Source: JANXQG01 sp964615095 (GTDB lineage Bacteria > Planctomycetota > Planctomycetia > Pirellulales > Thermoguttaceae). From it: DNA of 64,000 nt. Positions within the stretch are counted from its first letter, which is position 1; each line of letters opens with the position of its first letter. The stretch is from contig CAZTPX010000033.1 of assembly GCA_964615095.1 (NCBI GenBank), positions 1 through 64,000 on the forward strand, read 5' to 3'. The notes under the pieces are model-generated. The model saw nothing but the letters and a program-made list of their open reading frames with translations. It was not told where the DNA came from and did not search any database. Positions 43,065 through 51,903 of the stretch are shown here, piece by piece. Made by a program: the position numbers and the translations under genes.

Positions 43065-45137
43065 ATGGCAACGATTTCCGCGGACTTGGCGATGGCGGTC
43101 CAACTCCATCAAGCTGGCAGGTTGGAGGCTGCCGAACAGATCTATCGGCAGATTGTCGCAATCGAGCCGAATCACGCCGATGCCATTCATCTTTTGGGCG
43201 TAATCGCCCGCCAAAGTGGCAGACACGCGGTTGCCGTCGACTACATCGCTCGGGCCATCCGCCTGAAAGGCAACGTCGCCGCCTTCCACAACAACCTCGG
43301 CAACGCGTTGCGGGATATTGGAGAGCTCGACAAAGCAGTAGCCTGCTATCTTCGGGCGTTGGAACTGAAACCCGGCTATGCTGAGGCATCCTACAACCTG
43401 GGTAATGTGTTCCAGGACCAAGGAAAACCGGACGAAGCGGCCGTTCGTTACCGCTGTGCGCTGGAACGCAAGCCCGACTATGCCGAAGCACATAACAATC
43501 TCGGTAGCGTTTTTCACAACCAGGGAAAGTCGGACGAATCGCTGGCCTGCTACCGTCGGGCGTTGGCATTGAAGCCGAACTTGGCCGAGGCGCACAACAA
43601 TCTCGCCGTTGCCTACAAGTGCCAGGGGAAATTCGACGAAGCGCTGGCATCCTTTCATCGGGCGATCGAGTTGAAACCCGACTATACCGACGCCTATGGC
43701 AACCTCGGCAATCTTCTGAAGTTGCAGGAACGGTATGCGGAGTCACAGGATGCCTATGAGCGAGCTTTACGATTGGACCCCGGCCGGGATCTGTTGCGTC
43801 TCAGCATCGCCGCGGTCTGCCCGGCGGTCTTCGAGAGCTGCGCGGCGATCGACGAGTATCGGGCTGGTCTCCTTGCGCAGGTCGAGCAGCTAGGGCAAGC
43901 GGCCTTCAACGTTGACGTCTCGCAACTTGGCGAGTCGGCTGCGGAACCGCCTTTTAACTTGCTGTACCACGGCAGGGACGACCGGCCGATCAAGGCTGCC
44001 TGGGCCAGGTTGTTTCGCAAGCTGCCAAGTCAGGAAACTGGGCGCAGCCGATCGGCGCGTCCCAAACTCGGCCTGGTGGTGACCCAGAACCATGAAGGGA
44101 TCTTCCTTCGCTGGTGCACCGAGTTGCTGCGGCGGATCAAGCCCAACGGATGGGAACTCGTCATTGTTTGCTCGCGGGCTGGCGCTCCGCAAGTCCAGGC
44201 TGCTCTAGGCGGCAGTGGCAGCCAACTTCTGCCGATTTGCGGGCAGTTCCACCAGATTGTGAAGACCGTGCGCGAAGCACGGTTTGACGTGCTCTGTCAT
44301 TGGGAAACCGGATCGGATTCGACCAACTACTTTCTGCCCTACTTCCGCTTGGCGCCGGTGCAGTGCAATCTGGCGGGCATCCAGGTGACTTCCGGCATCC
44401 CGCAAATGGACTATTATCTCTCCAGCGAGTACATCGAACCGGCAGGGGCGGAAGCGCATTACAGCGAGAAGCTTCTCCGCGCGCGCAGCCTCTTGGGCTA
44501 TCAGACGCGGCCGCTTCTGCCGACGGTCCCCAAGCCGCGCGAGGCCTTTGGTTTTCGTGCGGAGCAACACCTCTATGCGTGTCCCCAGAATTTGCGCAAG
44601 TTCCATCCCGATTTCGATCCGCTCTTGGCTGACATCCTTCAACGGGACCCGGCGGGCGTGGTGGCGATCGTAGAAGACCGCGGCGCCTGTTTGACTCCAA
44701 TGCTTCGCCGCCGCCTCGCCAAGACCATGCCGGAGGTGTTCGACCGCGTGGTCTTCTTGCCCTATCAAGCTTACACGGATTACCTGGGCCTGCTATCGGC
44801 GTCCGACGTGGTCTTGGATCCGCTTTATTACAGCGGCGGCACGACGACGCTGGAAGCCTTGTCGTTGGGGAGACCGATTGTGACCTGGCCTTCGCGCTTC
44901 CAGATTGGCCGCGGTGTGCTGGCCAGTTACCGGAAGATGGGGATTGCGGGTTTTGTGGCTAACGACGCGGCCGAGTACGTGCGGATGGCCGTGGCCTTGG
45001 GAACGGATGCCGCGCACCGGCAGGCCGCCGGGCGAGAAATTCAGGCCGCCAGCGGCGAGTTGTTCGAAGACTTGGGGGCGGTACGAGAATATCAACGGAT
45101 CTTTGACCAACTGGTCGAGGAATCGCGGAGCCGTTGA
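43065..45137 (+). CDS. TPR protein with GT41 (SPINDLY/OGT-like) domain, no. 1
   Basis: This 690-residue protein has about seven TPR units (residues 1-240) and a catalytic half of the GT41 family, which transfers GlcNAc or another sugar to Ser/Thr. Seen: CHWETGSDSTNYF, then APVQCNLAG and TSGIPQMDYYLS, K512 in NLRKFHPDF at the place of the catalytic Lys of OGT, and SGGTTTLEALSLG. The start MATISADLA matches the other array members. It is the first of seven array genes and is followed by a sulfotransferase gene after 35 bases. Confidence 0.88.
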   Translation: MATISADLAMAVQLHQAGRLEAAEQIYRQIVAIEPNHADAIHLLGVIARQSGRHAVAVDYIARAIRLKGNVAAFHNNLGNALRDIGELDKAVACYLRALELKPGYAEASYNLGNVFQDQGKPDEAAVRYRCALERKPDYAEAHNNLGSVFHNQGKSDESLACYRRALALKPNLAEAHNNLAVAYKCQGKFDEALASFHRAIELKPDYTDAYGNLGNLLKLQERYAESQDAYERALRLDPGRDLLRLSIAAVCPAVFESCAAIDEYRAGLLAQVEQLGQAAFNVDVSQLGESAAEPPFNLLYHGRDDRPIKAAWARLFRKLPSQETGRSRSARPKLGLVVTQNHEGIFLRWCTELLRRIKPNGWELVIVCSRAGAPQVQAALGGSGSQLLPICGQFHQIVKTVREARFDVLCHWETGSDSTNYFLPYFRLAPVQCNLAGIQVTSGIPQMDYYLSSEYIEPAGAEAHYSEKLLRARSLLGYQTRPLLPTVPKPREAFGFRAEQHLYACPQNLRKFHPDFDPLLADILQRDPAGVVAIVEDRGACLTPMLRRRLAKTMPEVFDRVVFLPYQAYTDYLGLLSASDVVLDPLYYSGGTTTLEALSLGRPIVTWPSRFQIGRGVLASYRKMGIAGFVANDAAEYVRMAVALGTDAAHRQAAGREIQAASGELFEDLGAVREYQRIFDQLVEESRSR

Positions 45138-45172
45138 ACGTAACAACACTGAAACGGGCAGATAATTACGTT

Positions 45173-47203
45173 ATGGCGACAGTTTCTGAAGCATTGACGA
45201 TTGCTCTCATGCACCATCAGAGTGGCCGTTTCCAGGCCGCCGAACACCTCTACCGGCAGGTCCTCGCAGCGGCACCGAACCAGGCCGATGCGATTCATCT
45301 GCTGGGGGTGTTGGCTCACCAGATGGGCAAGCACGAAGTTGCCGTCGAGTACATTAAACGGGCGATCGAGTTGCAAGAAAACGCCTGCGCCTTCCATAAC
45401 AACCTGGGCGAGGCCTATCGTGCCCTGCAGCGGACCGCCGAAGCGGCCGCCAGCTACCGCCGTGCCCTGGAACTGAAGCCGGACTATGCCGAGGCGCACA
45501 ACAATCTGGGCAACGCATTGCGAGCACAGGGAAAACCGGACGAAGCGATCGCCTGCTACCGCCGTGCCCTGGAACTGAAACCGGACTTTGCCGAGGCTTG
45601 CTACAATTTGGGTGCCGCCTTGGAAGACCTCGGCGATCGCGATGAAGCGGCCGTCTGCTACCGCCGGGCCTTGGAGTTGAAGCCCAACTATGCCGAGGCC
45701 TCGTACAATCTGGGCAATCTGGTGGGTGGACGGGAAAAGCTCGCTGCGGGGGGCGTTTGCTTCCGCCGCGCGTTGGAATTGAGAGATCAGAAGGACGTTA
45801 CGGAAGAGGTCGCTCTCTACCGCCGGGCATTGGAACTGAATCCTGATTTTGCCGAGGCCCATAACAACCTGGGCAATGCGCTGAGGAAATTGGGAAAGTT
45901 CGACGAGGCGGTCGTTTGCCTCCATCGGGCCCTGGAACTGCAGCCGAATTTTGCCGAAGTGTACTTCAATTTGGGCATCACTTTTCATGAGCAGCGACAC
46001 CTGGACAAAGCGGTCGCCTGCTACCGCCGTGCCCTGGAACTGAAACCGGACTTTGCCGAGGCCCACAGCGACTTGGGTAGCGCTCTGGAACAAATCGGCG
46101 ATCTCCGGGGCTCGGAAGACGCGTTTCGGGCCGCGTTACGGCACAATCCCCGCTTTACGTTGGCGCATTACAAGTTGGCGGAGATCCTGGGTGGAAGGGT
46201 GGCGGACAATGATTTGGCTGTCCAGCGCCGTCTACTGGCGGACCGGGCGTTGACGGACTCGCAACAATTTTGGTTGCACTTTGCGTTGGCCCGAGTCCTG
46301 GACGCACGAGGCCAGTATGCCCAGGCCGCCGAGCACGCCGCCTTGGGCAATGCACTGCAACGGTCCGAGCGGCGCAAGGACGGCCATGTGTATGACTCGA
46401 AACACTTTGAATCTCTCGTCATCCAGATGATCGAGATCTGCACCCCCGATTTTTTCGACCACGTGCGCGGCTTCGGGCTGGAAAGCGAAGTCCCGGTGTT
46501 CATTGTGGGGTTGCCGCGGTCGGGCACAACGCTCGTCGAGCAGATCTTAGCTAGCCATTCCCAGGTCTTCGGGGCGGGGGAGCTGCAACTGGCCGACGGC
46601 ACCATGGCGGCGCTCGGCGGACAAAGCACGAACTCTCTTGAGGGCCTGCGCCGTTTGAACCGCCACACGGCCCACCGTCTCGCTGGACCGCACTTGCAGA
46701 AACTGCATGCATTCAACCCCGCAGCACTTCGCATCGTCGACAAGATGCCGGAGAACTATGTGTATCTGGGCCTGTTGGCGTGCCTGTTTCCGCGAGCGAA
46801 ACTGATTCACTGCCGCCGCGACCCGCGCGACGTGGCCGTTTCCTGTTGGATGACGCCCTTCCGGGAAGTTCCTTGGACCAACGACCAAGATCATATCGTA
46901 TCGCGCTTTCAGGCCTACCGCCGGATCATGGATCACTGGCGGAAAGTCCTGCCGGCGCCCGTGTTGCACGTGGACTACGAGGAGACGGTGGCCGATCTGG
47001 AAGGCGTGGCCCGACGCCTCGTGGCCTGGTGCGGACTGGCGTGGGAACCAAAGTGCCTGGAGTTCCACAAGGCCAAGCGGCCGGTCGGCACGGCTAGCGC
47101 CGTCCAAGTCCGCCAGCCGGTCTTCAAGACCTCGGCGGGAAGGTGGATGCATTACGAACAGGCCCTGGGACCTTTATTCGCCCGGCTGGACGAAATGCCA
47201 TGA
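45173..47203 (+). CDS. TPR protein with sulfotransferase domain, no. 1
   Basis: The 676-residue protein has the same N-terminal cap as the GT41 proteins and nine or ten TPR units to about residue 360. The C-terminal part is a PAPS-dependent sulfotransferase: 5'-phosphosulfate loop PRSGTTLVEQILASH (R449) and 3'-phosphate segment CRRDPRDVAVSCW. The C-terminal VQVRQPVF segment resembles tyrosylprotein sulfotransferase relatives. Its stop overlaps the next start (ATGA). Target may be a protein side chain or the sugar added by the neighbours. Confidence 0.87.
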   Translation: MATVSEALTIALMHHQSGRFQAAEHLYRQVLAAAPNQADAIHLLGVLAHQMGKHEVAVEYIKRAIELQENACAFHNNLGEAYRALQRTAEAAASYRRALELKPDYAEAHNNLGNALRAQGKPDEAIACYRRALELKPDFAEACYNLGAALEDLGDRDEAAVCYRRALELKPNYAEASYNLGNLVGGREKLAAGGVCFRRALELRDQKDVTEEVALYRRALELNPDFAEAHNNLGNALRKLGKFDEAVVCLHRALELQPNFAEVYFNLGITFHEQRHLDKAVACYRRALELKPDFAEAHSDLGSALEQIGDLRGSEDAFRAALRHNPRFTLAHYKLAEILGGRVADNDLAVQRRLLADRALTDSQQFWLHFALARVLDARGQYAQAAEHAALGNALQRSERRKDGHVYDSKHFESLVIQMIEICTPDFFDHVRGFGLESEVPVFIVGLPRSGTTLVEQILASHSQVFGAGELQLADGTMAALGGQSTNSLEGLRRLNRHTAHRLAGPHLQKLHAFNPAALRIVDKMPENYVYLGLLACLFPRAKLIHCRRDPRDVAVSCWMTPFREVPWTNDQDHIVSRFQAYRRIMDHWRKVLPAPVLHVDYEETVADLEGVARRLVAWCGLAWEPKCLEFHKAKRPVGTASAVQVRQPVFKTSAGRWMHYEQALGPLFARLDEMP

Positions 47204-49791
47204 CGACCATTCCCGAAGCCTTGGCAATCGCCCTCCAACACCATCAAGGCGGCCGGTTGCAAGCCGCCGAGCAGATCTATCGGCAAGTCCTGGCGGCCAG
47301 GCCAAATCAAGCCGATGCGATCCACCTCTTGGGCGTGCTCGCTCACCAAAGCGGTAAACACGATGTCGCCGTTGAGTATATTGTTCGCGCCATAAGCTTC
47401 AATGGGAATGCGCCCGCCTTCCATTGCAACCTGGGCGAAGCATACCGCGCCCTGCACCGAGTTGGCGAAGCGGTCGCCTGCTATCGCCGGGCGCTGGAAC
47501 TGGCGCCGAACTATGCCGAGGCGCACAACAACCTGGGCCTCGCCTTGCAGGATGGGGGAAAGTCGGAGGAAGCGGCCGCCAGTTTCCGCCGGGCACTGAA
47601 ACTGAAGCCCGACTTCGCCGACGCCTCTTACAACCTCGGTGTGGCTATCCAGAACCAGGGAAATCCCGACGAAGCAGCCGGCTGCTATCGCCGAGCCCTG
47701 GAGTTAAAGCCGGACCACGCCGAAGCATTGTACAAGCTCGGTGGTATTTCCAGGGATCTAGGAAGACTGGAGCAGGCAGTTGCCTGTTACCGCGCAGTAT
47801 TGAAACTGAAGCCCGACTATGCCGAGGCCCACAACAATCTCGCCATTGCCTTTTCGGACCAGGGGAAGTTGGGCGAAGCGGTCGCTTGCTGCCGCCGGGC
47901 CGTGGAGTTGAAACCTGACTTCGTTGAAGCCCACAACAACTTGGGCAACGCATTGAAGGACCAGGGGAAGCTCGAAGAAGCGGTCGCCTGTTTCCGGCGG
48001 GCTGTGGAATTGAAACCCGACTTTGCCGAGGTACACTACAACTTGGGGATCGCCTGCCAGGATCTGGGCGATCTCGACGGAGCGGTCGCCGCTTACTTTC
48101 GCGCACTGGAAGCAAAACCGGATTTTGTCGAGGCGCGCAACAACCTGGGCCTTGCCTTGCGGAACCAGGGAAAACCCGAAGAAGCGGCCGCTTGCTGCCG
48201 TCGCGCTTTGGAACTGAAGCCGGACTATGCCGCGGCACGCAACAACCTGGGCCTTGCCTTGACGGACATGGGAAAGATCGAGGAAGCGACCGCCTGCTTT
48301 CAGCAATTGTTGCAGATTGAGCCGGAGTTCGCGGGGGCGCACAACAACCTGGGCAATCTACTGCGGTTGCAGGAGCGGCATCCGGAAGCGCGCGAAGCCT
48401 ACGAAGGAGCCCTGCGACTCAACCCCGATCTGGATCTGTTGCGTCTCAGTATCGCCGCGCTCTGCCCGGCTGTCTTCGAGAGCAGTTCCGCGATCGATGA
48501 GTACCGAGCTGGACTGCTGGCGCAGGTCGAAGGCTTGGCGCAAGGGAAATTCAGCGTCGATGTCTCGCAACTCGAGGGATCGATTGCCGAACCGCCCTTT
48601 AACCTGCTGTACCACGGTCGAGACGACCGGCCGATCAAGGAGGCCTGGGCCAGATTGTTCCTCAACTTACCGGTCCAGGAAGCTGCGCGGAACCACTCCC
48701 TGCATTCCAAGCTTGGCTTGGTAGTGACTCCCAGTCATGAAGGGATCTTCCTGCGCTGGTGTGCCGAGTTGTTGCGGCGGATCAATCCCGAAGGCTGGCA
48801 AATGTTCGTTGTATGCTCGCTTGGCGGCGTTTCGCGCATGCGGACCGCTTTGAGCGGCAGCGACGTCCAAGTGCTGCCGGTTTCCCGGCCGTTCGAGCAG
48901 ATCGTAAAGACCGTACGCGAAGCGCGGTTTGACGTGCTCTGCCATTGGGAGACCGGATCGGACTCGACCAACTACTTCCTGCCGTACTTTCGCCTGGCGC
49001 CGGTACAGTGCAATCTGGCGGGCATTCAGGCCACTTCCGGCATCCCGCAGATGGACTATTACCTCTCCAGCGAATACATCGAAGCGGAAGGGGCTGAGGC
49101 CCTTTACAGCGAAAAACTTATCCGTGCGCGCAGCCTCTTAGGCTATCACACGCGTCCGCCCCTGCCTGCCACAGTCAAGCCGCGCGAGGCCTTTGGTTTT
49201 CGCGCGGACCAGCACCTTTACATCTGCCCGCAGAACTTGCGCAAGTTCCACCCGGACTTCGATCCACTCTTGGCGGGCATCTTGCAACAGGATCCGGCAG
49301 GCGTCGTCGTAATCGTGGAAGACCGCAGCGCCCGCGTGACGCCCATGCTCCGCCGTCGGTTTGCCAAGACGATTCCGGACGTGCTTGACCGTGTGGTCTT
49401 TCTGCCCCTTCAACCTTATGGCGACTACTTGTGCCTGGTAGCGGCGGCGGACGTGGTCTTGGACCCGCTCTACTACAGCGGCGGAACGACGACGCTGGAA
49501 GCATTTTCGTTGCAGAAACCGATCGTGACTTGGCCCGGGCGGTTTCAGATCGGCCGGGGTGTGCTGGCAAGTTATCGAAAGATGGGGATTACGGGTTTTG
49601 TGGCCAACAACGCGGCCGAGTACGTGCGGATGGCCGTGGACTTGGGAGCGGACGCGGGGTACCGGCAGGCTGCCGAACGGGAGATTGGCGCGGCCAGCGG
49701 AGAGTTGTTCGAGGACCTGCGGGCGGTACGAGAATACGAACGGATCTTTACCCGGCTGATTGAGGAAGCACGAAGTTGCGGCAGATATTAA
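47200..49791 (+). CDS. TPR protein with GT41 domain, no. 2
   Basis: 863 residues with about twelve TPR units followed by the GT41 domain. The candidate catalytic Lys is K682 (NLRKFHPDF). The catalytic half is almost the same as in no. 1 and no. 3, while the TPR part is five units longer. ATG 47200 overlaps the sulfotransferase stop, so the pair is probably made together. Confidence 0.88.
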   Translation: MTTIPEALAIALQHHQGGRLQAAEQIYRQVLAARPNQADAIHLLGVLAHQSGKHDVAVEYIVRAISFNGNAPAFHCNLGEAYRALHRVGEAVACYRRALELAPNYAEAHNNLGLALQDGGKSEEAAASFRRALKLKPDFADASYNLGVAIQNQGNPDEAAGCYRRALELKPDHAEALYKLGGISRDLGRLEQAVACYRAVLKLKPDYAEAHNNLAIAFSDQGKLGEAVACCRRAVELKPDFVEAHNNLGNALKDQGKLEEAVACFRRAVELKPDFAEVHYNLGIACQDLGDLDGAVAAYFRALEAKPDFVEARNNLGLALRNQGKPEEAAACCRRALELKPDYAAARNNLGLALTDMGKIEEATACFQQLLQIEPEFAGAHNNLGNLLRLQERHPEAREAYEGALRLNPDLDLLRLSIAALCPAVFESSSAIDEYRAGLLAQVEGLAQGKFSVDVSQLEGSIAEPPFNLLYHGRDDRPIKEAWARLFLNLPVQEAARNHSLHSKLGLVVTPSHEGIFLRWCAELLRRINPEGWQMFVVCSLGGVSRMRTALSGSDVQVLPVSRPFEQIVKTVREARFDVLCHWETGSDSTNYFLPYFRLAPVQCNLAGIQATSGIPQMDYYLSSEYIEAEGAEALYSEKLIRARSLLGYHTRPPLPATVKPREAFGFRADQHLYICPQNLRKFHPDFDPLLAGILQQDPAGVVVIVEDRSARVTPMLRRRFAKTIPDVLDRVVFLPLQPYGDYLCLVAAADVVLDPLYYSGGTTTLEAFSLQKPIVTWPGRFQIGRGVLASYRKMGITGFVANNAAEYVRMAVDLGADAGYRQAAEREIGAASGELFEDLRAVREYERIFTRLIEEARSCGRY

Positions 49792-49795
49792 CGTA

Positions 49796-51868
49796 ATGGC
49801 AACGATCTACGAAGCATTGGCGATTGCCGTGGAGCACCACCGAGGCGGCCGGTTGCAAGCCGCGGAGCAAATTTATCGGCAGATCCTCGCGGTCGAGCCG
49901 TATCAGGCCGATGCGATGCATCTTCTGGGTGTGCTGGCGCAGCAGTTGGGCAAGCACGAGCTGGCCGTCGAATACATCACACGGGCCATCGCCCTGAACG
50001 AGACCGAGGCTGCTTTTCACAGCAACTTGGGAGAGGCGTATCGTGCTTTGGGCAGTGTCCCCGAAGCCGTCGCCTGTTACCGCCGGGCATTAGAACTTAA
50101 GCCCGACTATGCCGAGGCAGCGTACAACTTGGGCAACGTGTTGCAGCAGCAAGGACAGCGCGAGCAAGCGGCCGCCTTTTATCGCCAGGCACTGGAACTG
50201 AAGCCGGATTATGCCGAAGCGCATAACAATCTCGCCGTTGTCTTCAAGGACCAAGGGAAGCTGAAAGAGGCGGTCGCCTGTTATCGCCGGGCGCTGGAAC
50301 TGAAGCCGGACTACGCCGAGGCGCATAATAATCTAGGTGGCGTCCTCCACGACCTGGGCAAACTGCACGAGGCGGTCACTTGCTACCGCCGTGCCGTGGA
50401 GTTGAATCCCGACTATGCCGCGGCGCACAATAACTTGGGCAACCTTCTGAAGTCGCGCGAGCAGTATGCAGAGGCGCGCGATTCCTACCAGAGAGCATTG
50501 CGATCGGGCTCCGGTTGGGATCTCTTGCGTCTGAGCATCACTGCGATCTGCCCGGCTGTGTTCGAGAGCGGCGCGGCGATCGACGAGTATCGAACTGCAC
50601 TCCTGGCCCAAGTCAACGACTTGGCGCAGGGAAGTTTCAACCTCGATCTTCCGCAACTTGGGGAGTCCGCCGCCGAACCGCCTTTTAACTTGCTGTACCA
50701 CGGCAGAAATGATCGGCCGATCAAGGAAGCTTGGGCCGGATTGTTCCGCAACCTGCCTGTCCAGGAGGCATCGCGCAGCGACTCCCCGCATCCCAAGCTC
50801 GGCCTGGTAGTGACCCGGAACCATGAGGGGATTTTCCTGCGATGGTGTACCCAGTTGTTACGACGCATCAAGTCCGATGGATGGGAAATCGTCATTGTCT
50901 GTTCGTTGGCCGGCGCCCCGCGCATCCAGACCGCCCTGAGCGGCAGTCTTGTCCAAGTGCTGCCGGTTTCCAGGCGCTTCGATGAGCTGGTCGAAACCGT
51001 GCGTGAAGCGCAACTTGACGTGATCTGCCATTGGGAAACAGGGTCGGACTCGACCAACTATTTCCTGCCGTTCTTTCGCCTAGCGCCGGTGCAATGCAAC
51101 CTGGCGGGCATTCAGGCGACTTCCGGCATCCCCCAGATGGACTATTATCTCTCCAGCGAGTACATCGAACCGGTTGGGGCCGAAGCGCATTACAGCGAAA
51201 AGCTTCTCCGCGCGCGCAGCCTCTTGGGCTATCACACGCGGCCACTTCTGCCGACGGCCCCCAAACCGCGCGAGGCCTTTGGTTTTCGTGCGGAGCAACA
51301 CCTCTACATCTGCCCGCAGAATCTCCGCAAGTTTCATCCGGAATTTGATCCGCTCTTGGCCGGCATCCTCCAACAAGACCCGGCGGGCGTAGTGGCGATT
51401 GTGGCAGACCACGGCGATTGTGTAATGTCGATGCTCCGCAGCCGTTTTGCCAAGAGCATGCCCGAGGTCCTGGACCGAGTGACCTTTGTGCCTCGTCAAC
51501 CGTACGCGGATTACTTATGCCTGGTGGCGGCAGCGGACGTAGTATTGGACCCGCTGTACTACAGCGGCGGCACGACGACGCTGGACGCATTTTCGCTGGG
51601 CAAACCGATCGTCACCTGGCCTTCGCGGTTTCAGATTGGCCGCGGTGTGCTAGCCAGTTACCGGAAGATGGGGATTGCGGGTTTCGTGGCCGGTGATGCG
51701 GTCGAATACGTGCGGATGGCCGTGGCCTTAGGAACAAACGCGGAGTATCGGCAGGCCGCCGGGCGAGAGCTCTGCGCGGCAAGCGACGAGTTGTTTGAAA
51801 ACGAGCAGGCCGTGCGGGAATATGAGCAGATCTTTGCCCGCCTGATCGAGGAAGCGCGTGGCTGTTAA
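49796..51868 (+). CDS. TPR protein with GT41 domain, no. 3
   Basis: 690 residues, exactly the length of no. 1, with about seven TPR units and K512 in NLRKFHPEF. It starts four bases after the no. 2 stop. The linker between TPR and catalytic part (FESGAAIDEYRTALLAQV) is shared by all five GT41 members. Confidence 0.88.
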   Translation: MATIYEALAIAVEHHRGGRLQAAEQIYRQILAVEPYQADAMHLLGVLAQQLGKHELAVEYITRAIALNETEAAFHSNLGEAYRALGSVPEAVACYRRALELKPDYAEAAYNLGNVLQQQGQREQAAAFYRQALELKPDYAEAHNNLAVVFKDQGKLKEAVACYRRALELKPDYAEAHNNLGGVLHDLGKLHEAVTCYRRAVELNPDYAAAHNNLGNLLKSREQYAEARDSYQRALRSGSGWDLLRLSITAICPAVFESGAAIDEYRTALLAQVNDLAQGSFNLDLPQLGESAAEPPFNLLYHGRNDRPIKEAWAGLFRNLPVQEASRSDSPHPKLGLVVTRNHEGIFLRWCTQLLRRIKSDGWEIVIVCSLAGAPRIQTALSGSLVQVLPVSRRFDELVETVREAQLDVICHWETGSDSTNYFLPFFRLAPVQCNLAGIQATSGIPQMDYYLSSEYIEPVGAEAHYSEKLLRARSLLGYHTRPLLPTAPKPREAFGFRAEQHLYICPQNLRKFHPEFDPLLAGILQQDPAGVVAIVADHGDCVMSMLRSRFAKSMPEVLDRVTFVPRQPYADYLCLVAAADVVLDPLYYSGGTTTLDAFSLGKPIVTWPSRFQIGRGVLASYRKMGIAGFVAGDAVEYVRMAVALGTNAEYRQAAGRELCAASDELFENEQAVREYEQIFARLIEEARGC

Positions 51869-51903
51869 TCGCAGCGGCACTACAACTGCAAGGAATAATC
51901 GCT